A DNA stretch of 64,000 bases. Origin: Doryteuthis pealeii (taxonomy: Eukaryota; Mollusca; Cephalopoda; Myopsida; Loliginidae). Below are positions 42,094-55,100 of this stretch, in pieces. Made by a program: the position numbers and the translations under genes. The stretch covers positions 21,911,406 to 21,975,405 of the forward strand of contig CM042179.1 of assembly GCA_023376005.1 (NCBI GenBank), written 5' to 3'. Within the stretch, counting starts at the first letter, position 1. Every line of letters begins with the position of its first letter. The notes under the pieces were generated by a model. It worked only from the letters and a program-made list of their open reading frames with translations. It was not told the origin of the DNA and searched no databases.

Positions 42094-43116
42094 TGGAAAA
42101 ACGACGAGGAAATTAATTCGACATTATGTTAAGAAAATATTTTCAAAAAATACAACAAACACAGGATGTTATGATCAGAGGAAACAATTTTATGTGTCTA
42201 TACTTAAGTATTTCGGTATTAAACCATCAACAGGACACTGTTACAGAAATCTTTTTGTGATGGAGAAAAATGAAAAATGTTAAGTGTATAGTGAATGTGT
42301 GAATGTAATGTTATTAACCATTAATTTTTATATATGACACATATAAAAATTAACGGTTAATAACATTACATTCACTATACACTTAACATTTTTCTCCATC
42401 ACAAAAAAATTTCTGTAACAGTGTCCTGATGATGGTTTAATACCGAAATACTTAAGTATAGACACATAAAATTGTTTCCTCTGATCATAACATCCTGTGT
42501 TTGTTATATTTTTTGAAAATATTTTCTTCAAATATATATATATATATATGAAGAAACAACAGATTGGAAAATTGAATAGAATGTGAAAAATATAAATGGA
42601 AAAGTAGATAAACCAACAAAAATGATTCAATTAATATTTCATCACCACTGGATAGTTTAGTGTCATGGACACTCTTTTTGCAGTGGGGTCTTATGCCTCT
42701 ATAGGAGATGCAGTTAGTGTATTGTAGGCTCAACTGACAGGGTACAGTATTGCCTTTGATGTATTTTATGGCATGTCAACCCTAGAGTTATTTTATGCAG
42801 AAGATGTTTTTGATTTATTCATTCTTATGAGGAAAATAAAAGATAAGATAAATGTGAAAAACAAAATCAACAAGAAAGGATTTAGCATTGTTTAGCTGTT
42901 ACTTTTGTTTCAAAACAAAAGTAACAGCTAAACAACACCATTCCTATTAAGTTATATTCAGTTGTCAAAAATTACTTTGACAAGGTTGGAGGCCACTCGA
43001 AATATTGGAAAAATATAGCAAACTAAAGGCAAAACTACAGTTATATATTAGAATATTAGTCTATCCCAAGTTATATATATATTTGGTTAATATTGGAAAA
43101 TATAAAAAGGCAACTT

Positions 43117-43151
<35 letters not shown>

Positions 43152-46100
43152 ATGGGAAAGGTGCTATAGGCATTTTAATATTTGGGTGGAATTCATGGAT
43201 TAGTGCCGAAAGTACTCAGAACATGAACTTTGGTGGACTAATCCACGAATTCCACCCGAATATTAAAATGCCTATAGCATCTTTCCCATCAATTCTTCTC
43301 CTTCCAGCCTCCATATATATATGACTGATTAAAAAACTAATTAATATAAAAACATACTAACCAGGATTTTCAAGTTTGTAGTAAGATTCTGGTTCCTGAT
43401 GTTTCTCCCAACAATATTCCAATGTTAACCTTTCAGTTAAAATCTAAAAAATAAAATGTTTAAAAATATTCATAAATGAAATATGTGGAAAACTTAAAGA
43501 AAATTAAGTCTCTGAATAAAACTCAGACTAAGAAAAAGTTATGATTTTTATAAGAAATATGAGAACAAAAAATTAAATACAAATAATTTTGAATAAAATT
43601 TTCTCTATGGTTTACTTGCATTTTTATACTACAAAACATTTATTAAAGGATAATTTCTCAGTGATTTTTTTCAGTATGGCTACCTATATGAGAATAAAAT
43701 AAGATTGTTTTAGATCTTTTAAAACTGAATATATTTATTTACTAGTTGATAAAAAAAAGGTAAAGAGATTACTTTAATAACACTGGTTTACAGAGAAATT
43801 GAGGCAAGTACAAAAATAGCTGTTTTAACCTAATTTGGGGGTGCTGAATTCAGATTTGAAATCAGTTTGTACTCATCACCTCTAGTTTTTTTTATATGCA
43901 TACTGTACATTTTGTACACTTACTGTACATAAAGGCGTATATGCATTCAGGGTTAATTTCTAATATTGTGTGACTTATGTCTTCTTTTTTAGTTATTATG
44001 CAATAAATGTAAGTGATAGCATTACATTATATATATATATATATATAGCTATGTAAAAATGGAAAAGGAATTGAATCCGACAATATGAGGAAAAATGAGT
44101 AAAGAAAAGAAAAGTAAATGGATAAAATGAATTTAATCGATATCACATTAATCGATATCACTTACACATGTGTTTCAGTCAGTTTATGTGTGTGAAAATA
44201 TTTCGCACACTTACAAGAATCGACCTTCATCAGAGTGAACATTTATTTTTTGATAAATGTTCACTCTGATGAAGGTTGATTCTTGTATGTGTGCGAAATA
44301 TTTTCACACACATAAACTGACCGAAACACATGTGTAAGTGATATCGATTAATGTGATATCGATTAAATTCATTTTATCCATTTACTTTTCTTTTCTTTAC
44401 TCATTTTTCCTCATATATAGCTATATATCAAGACGGATTTTGGCAGTTAAGCATAGCCAACACGTCTCAATCAACAGCCAGTAGTGCACTGGCAGTCAGT
44501 GCAGGAGGCTGTCATCCCTCGCAGCGCAGGAGGAAGGTGTCCCTCGACAATTATGTTACACAATCTTTTGGGTATATATTTGTATTACAATTTCCAACGA
44601 TGCACATTTTATTGCCTTACATATGATTTAATTTTACTTTGTTGGATGCTCTTGCATGACATCCCGGAGGCAAAATACAGCAGATCATCTAAGAAAACAC
44701 ACTTCTAACTGTCTGCAGTACTATGAATTGTGTACATTGTGTCATCCAAGTATATTTATTCCGTCAACATTCTTTATCTATCCTGTTTTATCTGTAATAA
44801 GCTGCTGCAACTGTTGAAATAAGCACGTATATACTCTGTATATACTAAAACGAGACTATTAAAAGACATAAAACTAGAGGTGATAGAGCAAAACTGTTTA
44901 TAAATTTGAATTCAGCACACCCAAATTAGTAAAAAAAAACACCTATTCATATTCTTGCCTCAGACAAAAAATATTTTTTTGTAAACCAGTGTAATTAAAT
45001 AAAAAGAATAGTAAGTTAAAATTATTTGTTTGAATTTTTTAGATGAGACTTGATGTGTATTATTTGGATTTTTTTAAACTGTTGACCCCATCTTGCTGTA
45101 TCTAAAAAACACAATGTTTCAGCTGCTGGATCCTCCGACCTTCTTCAGGTGTTCCCTGTCTATACAAGCATAGCATTACAATCATTAAAAAAAAAATTAA
45201 TGATCGTGATGCTTCTCATAACACATCTTGGTTTGATAGGCATGCAAAAACAATGAGCTCATTATTTGAATGAGATTTTCAAAAGTTCTTCAACACCAAG
45301 GATCAGAGGATACAGTGGCTGAAATGTATTTTTACACAATAAAAGATGAAGATAATCCTATTCTCTCACAGTACCTATTTTCTTATTTTCTGAAAAACTT
45401 AAGCCACAGTTTATCAAGTTTCAATTCACACTAAGTTTATTACTATTTCTCCCAAGTTGTTAATATATTTTTTAAACTAATTTTATGCAGTCATTACAGA
45501 TAAAAATCACTGAATTCATCAAAACTTCAAATTTAAAGTCAAAGTTACATAATTTTGAAAGGCATACAAAATGAATTAGAGTAAATTCCTTAAAAAATAT
45601 TAATGATGATCAAGTCCTTTTTAAAAACAAGTAGATTTAATTAAAAGATCAAGCACATCAAATTCCTTTTTTTTATGAACCCATTAAAATAATGTAAAAA
45701 CTTTGGTATTTAAAATAAAAATATAGTAAATAGTGAATTTAGCTTTTCATAGTAATTCAACTTTTTATTAAAGTCATGAGTGTTAATCTGGAAAAATCTT
45801 TTCATAGTTTTAAACATTTTAGTAATAATTCATTGATTTATAATTAACAAATAATTACTAATAAACAATAAATACTATATCAAATTTGTTTAATTCATTT
45901 GATTTATAATTAACAAATAATTACTGATAAACAAATACTATATCAAATTTGTTTAATTTATTGATTTATAATTAACAAATAATTACTAATAAACAATAAA
46001 TACTATATAAATTTGTTTAAAAAGAAACATATACTCACCTCAAAAAGAACATTATAAGTTCCAGTTGAAATGGAATGCATATTTAACATCAGCCTTTCTC

Positions 46101-49100
46101 CAATTAATGAAAATAGATTTTGAGGATTCATGGCATCATATTTTCTTCTGAAATATAATTCATACCAAACCAGTACTTTTTTAAACAATAGTCCCCTAAA
46201 AAATGCTAAATACTTTCAATAGCAATTTTAGGCAGACTGAAATTAATAAATATTAAAAATTCTCTGGTTTAAAATCTAGTTTTGATTTTCTCCAGACTAA
46301 AAACAGTTGAACAAAATTTGTAAAAAATAAAAAAAATAAAAAAAGACAGATTCAAAAGCAAGATAGAACATTTGTATTTGTTACAATGCACAGGCTAAAA
46401 AATATTTTGGCCAAGGATAATTAAACAGCAAATAATGCTAGACATTATAAGTCAAAACAAATGGAGAGGTTTTAATTCAAATCAATATCTGATAAATTCA
46501 TTCAAGAATAATGCCCTTCAGAAAGGCAGGTATGTATTTATCCAAACCCCCTACCACAGCAGGATGCGACACAAGGTCAATTTTTTAGTGGAGTACTGAT
46601 GGTTTGAATTCAGAGTTTTCCTTCTCCTAGACTGGTTGCCTTACCAAAACTAGAGAACCCAGTCTGCCTTGTTATTTACCCATAGTTGTGGTGGGAGAAG
46701 AAGAGATAGTTTTCTGCCTTTCTCAAAGGCATTACACAAAGTTAAACCCAAACAACTTCATGCAGGATTTGAAATCTAGTCACAGATACCATTTGCTTAC
46801 ATGATAGCAGTTACCTTAAACTGTCCTTTGTAAAGGCATGTACCTCAAAACTTCATCCAGTGCACACAGTCTTTTACCAGTTGTATTCAGCTGGTTTTGT
46901 CAATTACAATTAATAAGACACTAAAATTGCTGGGTTTTATTATCATTAAAATTAAAGTTACAATAAAGATTACAATCACTAGTACAAAATAAAAAAACAC
47001 CCTCTGGGCGATGTAAAAATAGATTTTTGAAACATATTGCTTGAGGGGTGGGAGTAAAAAATTCAATGTCAGCGCGTTTGTACCCTAAGTAAGTAAAATC
47101 ATCAAATTCATTAAAGGATTAAAAAATAAAACAATTTGAAATGTAAACTTTAAATATGTATTAAAATAAAACAAACTATATATAGATATATAATACCAGT
47201 CATGTATTTATTAAAACTTGTTTTAAAAACAATGAGGACTGTCTAATGTTGCACATTCAAATTTTGAGTGTATTTATTCTGTTATGATGATTTTGGGTAA
47301 TGTGACGTAAGCAGTGACATAATTTTTGTTACAGACAAAAAACGGAAGCGAATCTCCGTTATTAATAGATTTGTGTAAGACTGTAAAAAGTAAGAATCCT
47401 ATTAAACAAACTAAGTAAAATAAATAGTAAAGTCATTAGGGTTGGTATCAGCCAGACAGCAAGGGAATCTATCCCTTTTTCACTAACACTTGATCAGGGA
47501 GAGTGTTTTTAGCATCTGAGGGGGATTGCAACACCTACCATCAGCTTCTCACTTTACCACAGAGACCCCTGTGCTACTCACACTCTGAGTTGGTGAGGGC
47601 TGGTATCAAACCAGGAACCTTGTGGTTCCTAGGGGTTTGTCTACCAACTGAGCTAAACTGGCCCTCATTAAACAAACTAAAAAGTGCTTTAAAAAAAAAA
47701 AAGAAAATATGGAAGTAGAGAACTGATATGAAAAAGTTGACAGCAGATGCTCAAAAATAAAGTGTGAATAAAAATGGTTAATAATCCATAATCTTTCAGG
47801 AATTGGTAACGGATACTCACTTGTGTGTACTTCTCATGAGAAAAAATCCCAATAATTTCAGTGCTTGGATACGGAGAGATTCACTCGGAGATGCCAGTAA
47901 TTTAAACACAGTGCTTGTTTAAAAAAAGAAGAAAAAAATAAGTAAAGGAAATGGTAATAGGATTTTATAAAAATAAAGTTTTACATTGAAAAGCACATAT
48001 TTTGGCTCCTAACTGCACATACACACACACACACACACACACAATTTATTTTTCAAACCATTTTTACCAGCAGAGAGTTTAAGTTGGTGGCCAGATATTT
48101 TCCTCCTTTTCACTGTGGAAAGTTACTCTGCTATGATGTGTTTGTAGGTTTCAATTTTCCTTCTTCTAGATCAGTTAACTATTCTTATACATCAGTTTGT
48201 TGAATAAGTTTGATACTCTTCAAGCTCAAACTTCCTTAGCTTATTCATTAATCTCTTCTTTTCCCCAACTGTCACAGTTTCAATTTTCCTTCTTTTAGAT
48301 CAGTTAACTATTCTTATACATCAGTTTGTTGAATAAGTTTGATACTCTTCAAGCTCAAACTTCCTTAGCTTATTCATTAATCTCTTCTTTTCCCCAACTG
48401 TCACAGTTTCAATTTTCCTTCTTTTAGATCAGTTAACTATTCTTATACATCAGTTTGTTGAATAAGTTTGATACTCTTCAAGCTCAAACTTCCTTAGCTT
48501 ATTCATTAATCTCTTCTTTTCCCCAACTGTCACAGTTTCAATTTTCCTTCTTCTAGATCAGTTAACTATTCTTATACATCAGTTTGTTGAATAAGTTTGA
48601 TACTCTTCAAGCTCAAACTTCCTTAGCTTATTCATTAATCTCTTCTTTTCCCCAACTGTCACAGTTTCAATTTTTCTTTTAGATCAGTTAACTATTCTTA
48701 TACATCAGTTTGTTGAATAAGTTTGATACTCTTCAAGCTCAAACTTCCTTAGCTTATTCATTAATCTCTTCTTTTCCCCAACTGTCACAGTTTCAATTTT
48801 CCTTCTTCTAGATCAGTTAACTATTCTTATACATCAGTTTGTTGAATAAGTTTGATACTCTTCAAGCTCAAACTTCCTTAGCTTATTCATTAATCTCTTC
48901 TTTTCCCCAACTGTCACAGTTTCAATTTTCCTTCTTTTAGATCAGTTAAATATTCTTATACATCAGTTTGTTGAATAAGTTTGATACTCTTCAAGCTCAA
49001 AATTCCTTAGCTTATTCATTAATCTCTTCTTTTCCCAACTGTCACAGTTTCAATTTTCCTTCTTTTAGATCAGTTAACTATTCTTATACATCAGTTTGTT

Positions 49101-52100
49101 GAATAAGTTTGATACTCTTCAAGCTCAAACTTCCTTAGCTTATTCATTAATCTCTTCTTTTCCCCAACTGTCACAGTTTCAATTTTCCTTCTTTTAGATC
49201 AGTTAACTATTCTTTTGCATAAGTTTGTTGAATAAGTTTGATACTCTTCAAGCTCAAACTTCCTTAGCTTATTCATTAATCTCTTCTTTTCCCCAACTGT
49301 CACAGTTTCAATTTTCCTTCTTTTAGATCAGTTAACTATTCTTATACATCAGTTTGTTGAATAAGTTGATACTCTTCAAGCTCAAACTTCCTTAGCTTAT
49401 TCATTAATCTTCTTTTCCCCAACTGTCACAGTTTCAATTTTCCTTCTTTTAGATCAGTTAACTATTCTTTTGCATAAGTTTGTTGAATAAGTTTGATACT
49501 CTTCAAGCTCAAACTTCCTTAGCTTATTCACGCTGAATGAAAAATGCTGGATAGAAGAACTTATGACTTAAACAACTATTGATAGTTTCACTCCAAAAAA
49601 ATTGATGGGCCATAAACACACCTAACAACAGTTGCAATTGAAAATTCAGTATGGGCACCCAAGTTCGCTAGCACTTTTAGGTGCACTCTGAGAAATGCAA
49701 ATAATCTCATCTTTCCCAAGTATTACCAAGTACTGCATCTAGTGATATATAAATAAAATGATTAATTCTAAACTATGGATTTCACCTAAGATTCCTGGGA
49801 TTATTCATAAGTCAGGTTGATATATAATTATAGGATACAAACAAAGTTTTGTCTGATAAGCTGGCAATATATTCCATTTCTTTATGACCATAAGCCAAGA
49901 TTGTAATACATTTATAAACAATAAAAGTAAAAAAACTGGTTTTATGTTAGATAATATTATTATTCTTCACTTGTAATCATTGCAAGATTCTTTAATATAT
50001 ATTTCATACATTAGCATATATAATAACATTTTACTTTAAAAGGTGTTCTCTGAAAAATCAATGGTTGAATAAACTGAAGTTTTCAACTAAAATTTAGTTT
50101 AACTTACAAATTGGTATTCAAATACACAAAGATCAAATTACTCAGTTGAATTAAATATCCAAAAGAGAATTTATCCAACCCCTCTGCACAAGTTTAATCA
50201 GTTTAAATTCAGAGTTTTCCTTCTAGACTGGTTGCCATACAAAGGTTAAAGAGCCCAGTCTGCTCTAGGAGCTGCAAGTGGCAAATACACCTACTAAGAA
50301 TTTTTCAACACGAGGAACTTAACAAGTTACGAGGACAGGACAAACAAGTTACGAGGAACAGGGTCAACAAGTTACGAGGAACAGGGCCTCAACAAGTTAC
50401 ACAGGGCCTCAACAAGTTACGAGGAACAGGGCTCAACAAGTTACGAGGAACAGGGTCAACAAGTTACGAGGACGGGGCTCAACAAGTTACGAGGAGGGGC
50501 CTCAACAAGTTACGAGGAGGGCTCAACAAGTTACGAGGAACAGGGCCTCAACAAGTTACGAGGATCAGGGCCTCAACAAGTTACGAGGACAGGCCTCAAC
50601 AAGTTACGAGGACAGGGCCTAACAAGATCATCAGTCAAGTTGCACAGACATTTTTTATCTGCAATCTTAACTAACCAAACTCTTTTGAACTCTTTGCTTA
50701 TTTTGTATTTGTATATCCCAGTTTTATATTTTGCTTATATGTACAGTAAACATTTTCTAGTACAAAAAGTAATTTGTCTCCTTTTCTTCAAAAGTGGCAT
50801 CCTTCACTTCACTGCGTTCTAAGTGAGGTTTATTCTTCTAAAAAAACTTTAAACAGTTTAAACAGCACTTTTCCCTGGGATAAAATTTCCCACAATATTC
50901 AACTATTTTAATTTCCATTAAAGAAAGAAAGAAAAAAAACCAGCACTTACCGAATTCCATTTTTCTTATCAAATGATGGCACCATTGATGATGGATGTTG
51001 TGCCATTAGAGTTACTAAAAGCATTAAGACATCCATCAAATTGTCATCCTAAAAAGAAAAAAAAAAAAAGGTTTAAATTTAATGATACAGAATTTTTTAA
51101 ATTTCCATAATTTACCTCAAATAGAATAGATTTGCTTAATAGGTAACCATACACTCAAGAAGGTCTGGTGTGTATTACCCTGAACCCACCAACTGGGGTA
51201 GGGAGTCTGGTTTCATATACTTTCTAATAATAATACATTATGAAAATTGACATGAAGTAGAGTGGGAGTATCATGGAACACCTTCTCTTTCAATGCATGA
51301 TAGACAACTGTTGGATTGTCCCATCACTGGATGACCATTGCTTCATTTAGATAATGGACAATGAATTAAAACTTAACATCTAAACAAGTTGGAAGCAATC
51401 CTGCCTTTCCACAAAACCGCTTACCTAACAGAACACAAGCTGTTAGACAGTTTGACTCATTACATCGGACACTGGTGAAGAGACCTTTCAAACAGAAACA
51501 CTTTTTCTACCTCATGGGAAAGACATTAAAACACACACACACACACACACACACACAACTCATACCCATCTTGAAGGACAGAAGAGTGCTGGTATCTCCT
51601 TATATTCAGTATCTATCACCCACAGAAGCCGGATCAGATCAGATAGATTTCACATGCCAAAACACTGTGGAACATCTTTAAACAATGTATTATGGGAGTA
51701 AATATGGAAATAAATCTGACAATATTAAGAAATTTGAAAAAACAAGTGTTCCAAAAATGAGATAAATTTATTTATCGACACTTAAACGTTTCGGTTTCTT
51801 TAAACCTTCATCAGGATGTATTAATGTATTATCTAAATGCCCAGACTTTAACTATAGCTTACTAGGAGTCCTCCTAAGATTCAGATGCAAAAAATAGATG
51901 TAATAGGCAACATGGAACAAATTTTCCAGTTTTCTAGTCAGTCCTGAACACAGAAACATCCTTAGATTTATATGGTTCAAGGAGAATAATCTGAGAAAAG
52001 AGTGTCTGTATGTGTTTGGAAATAGTCCTTCTAAAGATGTAGCTATATATGGACTATGAAGGCTGCACAGCATGGAGCCATTGACTTTGACAGTGAAGCA

Positions 52101-55100
52101 GTAAATTTTGTGAATAGGAACTTTTATGTGGATGATGGACTTGCCTCCCTTATATCCACCCAAAGGAGACATCAATTTGCTTGAAGTAACACAGAAGATG
52201 TCTACAAAAAATTGTTTCTAACTCCCAATCTGTCATGAAACCATATCCAACTTTGGAAAATGAATACAATTTCAAAGATACTTATATGGAATTTGATTCA
52301 CACATCATCCCCACATAAAGCAGTCTTGGTTTAACATGGGACTTAGACCAAGATGCATTTGTCTTCAAACAGACTGACTCAGGGAAACAACTTACACGCA
52401 GAGGTGCACTTGCTACTGTGAATGGACTATATAATCCCCTCAGTTTAGTAACCCCCATTTCTATACAGGACAAATTTCTGTTCAGGGAATTCCCATGCAG
52501 CTCAGCTGATTGGGAGAAACCCTTTTATGCTGAATTGAGAACAAAACTGGGTCACATGGAAGGATTTGTTATCATCACTGTAACATTTGAAATTCTGTTG
52601 TTGTATGTGTAAGGTTCAAAGTTATAAGTTGAACAACACAACTCAGACACGAGTGTTAAATACACAAAAGGACTTTACTACAAGCACATGGAAATGATAC
52701 ATATAACAGAAATACAAAGAAGATATAAAAAAGGATACATTGATGAATAGAGATACAATAAAGAGGTATACAAGAGATACCTAAATGTATATATAGAAGT
52801 AATGGATAGTTATGGAGAGTCCATCGGGCAATGTCACTTACTAGTGTTGCATTGGGGGCAGACGCCCCCACACGAGAAGGGTGTAGACATAAAAGTCTAA
52901 CCTATGTGTATGAGGTGCCACAGAAGAAGAAGAAGCCGAGAGTTCAAAACAGGTGCTTAAATACAAAAACCCCTAGTGGACAAAAACGGGAACCCAGAGG
53001 GAAGATAACTCTTCCAGGCAAAGAGAAGACAATCCAACATATGTAATGCAAGTTGTAGGTATACTTGGGTTATTTCCACAAGAGATGTTGTTGCTGTAGC
53101 ATATTTGAAAGTGATCGACACATAACACCTGCTAATACAAAATTTATCCTAGGCAAAGCAAAATTAGCACCTGTGTCTGCACATACGATACTATGTTTCA
53201 AGCTTACAGCTGCTGTATTGGCTAAAGAAGTTGCCAAAACTGAGTCTGAGAAACTTGAACATGACAGTTTAAATTTCACACATACACTAAGTTCATCCTT
53301 GGATATATCAACAACACCTCTCACAGATTTTATGTTTACATGAGTAATCATATGGAGCATATCAAAAACTTCTCTTCTCCAGAACATGCTCAAGATTCAA
53401 AAGTTTTTCTACCAGGATATCACTTAGAAGGACCGTGGCCATCCCAATCCACATAACAGAAAGCTAAGTATTCTCCAAAAAACCTGGATGCAATGACTGG
53501 TAATTATACTACAACCCCAAAAACATTATGAAAGGCTGAGAAAGTCATATTTAAACTCAGGCAAAATTTCATATACAAAACCAAAATCTCTCAGCTGTCT
53601 CACATTGATGAAGTGCCCAGGGACAGCCCATTAATAAAATAAGACCCCATTTAAGGAGTGGTGGTCCTTTAAATCACTCTTCCATGTCTGAAGACAAAAA
53701 TATCCTCTCATCCTTCCCAGTTGCTCATAAATGACATCAAATATCATTATTGTTCAACACTAAGGTAGATTATTCACCAAAGGAAGCATCAGATACAAGA
53801 GTATTCGGATCATCGGAGCTAAACAAGTTATCTCTAAAATCCTTTGGAAGTGTGTGTTATGCAAAAGCAAAAAAACTAAGAGGAAAGCCTGCAATTAAAA
53901 AAATGTCAACCCTTCCCCTCGATGGCATTAAGATGAAACCACCTTTCACTAACGTCAAACCGTTCCCAATCCAAATGATGTGCAAAGAGCCATCTACATC
54001 AAAGTCATCAAATCAATAGACTCATTTATTCAGACTGTGAAATGAACTTTATCCAGTGAATTTAATTTATTGCAGCTATGTTCATTGGATTTCTTCAATC
54101 CACCCCCTCCTCTCACATGGGAGGAGTCTGGGAATGAATGATTGGCACTACTAGAAAATTACAGTGACCCACAATGTTTTAACCACACTCATAGCCATGG
54201 TCACAATGATCACAAATGCTAGACCACTAGCTGCTATCCTTTGTGACTTAACCACAATGTCAAATCTCTCATTATCAACAATCCTAACCCAGAAAAATTT
54301 CCAGATGGAAAAAAGAGTATCTTTCAACCCTAAAGGTATATCTGAAATGGACTGAAAGTCAACCCAATGTGAAGGTGAGGTAAGTAACTTTACTCTTGGA
54401 CTCTTTGGCTAGAAGAAACCAGTGTCCCCTAGCCTTAATAACAAAAGTGTTTTCAGATTCAGAGAGAAAGATTAGAACTGTAGATCTGAAGTTAACTAAA
54501 GGAGGAAAACCAAGGAATTTAATTCACCTGATTACAGAACTCATAAGACTAAACATCTAAATCAAAGTACATCTTCATAGTTGGGAGCTACTTGAAAAGA
54601 GCTCATATCAGAGCTTTGAATGATATTTTGGAAATCAGTCAGGAGTGTTCTGCCTTCATCTAAGGTTCCTCTTCTCCCCCATACACTTCTTCTCTCTGTT
54701 TAGATCCATCTCTGTCCATTCACATACATCTGTTTAGATCCATCTCTGTCCATTCACACACATTTGTTTAAATCCATCTCTATACATTAAGGTCATAGGC
54801 CCCTAAGGCTCATAGGTTGAAACCTGCCTAGCAACAAAAAGACAATTCTTAGGCCACCTGATACCCACATCATCAAACTGGTGGCTTCTTCAAGACTTTG
54901 TAAACACTCTTCGAATTTATAACATGATCCAGACGTGTAATTGCATCTCTTGAAATTGACATTCTCAATCTTTTTTTAGCCTAGGGCTCCTGGAGAATAT
55001 TCAACTCTTCTTTACTTTTTTCTTTTCTTCCTTAAATGTGTGTATTTGTTTAATAACAAATCACTTTTACATTATACTTACTGTCCCAAGTTTTCTTTGT

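Larger units (their letters stand above)
42131..42528. mobile_element. Fold-back element carrying two hammerhead copies
   Basis: Left arm aagaaaatattttcaaaaaa and right arm ending ttttttgaaaatattttctt; arms of about 195 bp around a centre near 42330 (tatatatgacacatataaaa). (TA)n tracts lie on both sides. Each arm holds one ribozyme, so both strands encode one. Confidence 0.92.
44083..44416. mobile_element. Fold-back with two ribozymes, nested in the CACTA-like element
   Basis: Arms of about 160 bp: atatgaggaaaaatgagtaa and its complement at the right, centre near 44249. TA-rich on both sides. Each arm has a hammerhead with an enlarged stem II. Confidence 0.92.
43781..44991. mobile_element. 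CACTA-like non-autonomous transposon, 1.2 kb
   Basis: Left end CACTGGTTTACA and right end TGTAAACCAGTG-like (ttgtaaaccagtg) are inverted. Homology continues inward (gaggcaag; gaattcagcacccc/ttgaattcagcacaccc; cacctctagtttt/aaaactagaggtg). TAA flanks both sides (43778-43780, 44992-44994). CACTG termini with 3-bp duplication fit the CACTA/EnSpm superfamily. No transposase frame. Confidence 0.75.
51100..54550 (+). pseudogene. BEL/Pao-type LTR retrotransposon remnant
   Basis: Broken pol pieces occur in the family's usual order: 51350-51680 region before the reverse transcriptase; 51840-52200 reverse transcriptase with the FYVDDG catalytic motif (near 52118); 52320-52580 the linker typical of BEL/Pao ([15 protein letters not shown]); 53050-53400 RNase H-like part ([13 protein letters not shown]); 53450-54360 integrase part, ending with [10 protein letters not shown]. 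Many stops and frameshifts separate them. A ribozyme element (51700-51830), a (CA)n tract and a G+C-richer block (about 52580-53045) interrupt it. No gag and no flanking LTR pair were seen. It is long dead. Confidence 0.75.

Noticed and set aside
52831..53046. Plus frame over the G+C-richer insert
   Set aside because: No similarity recognised; more likely part of an LTR.
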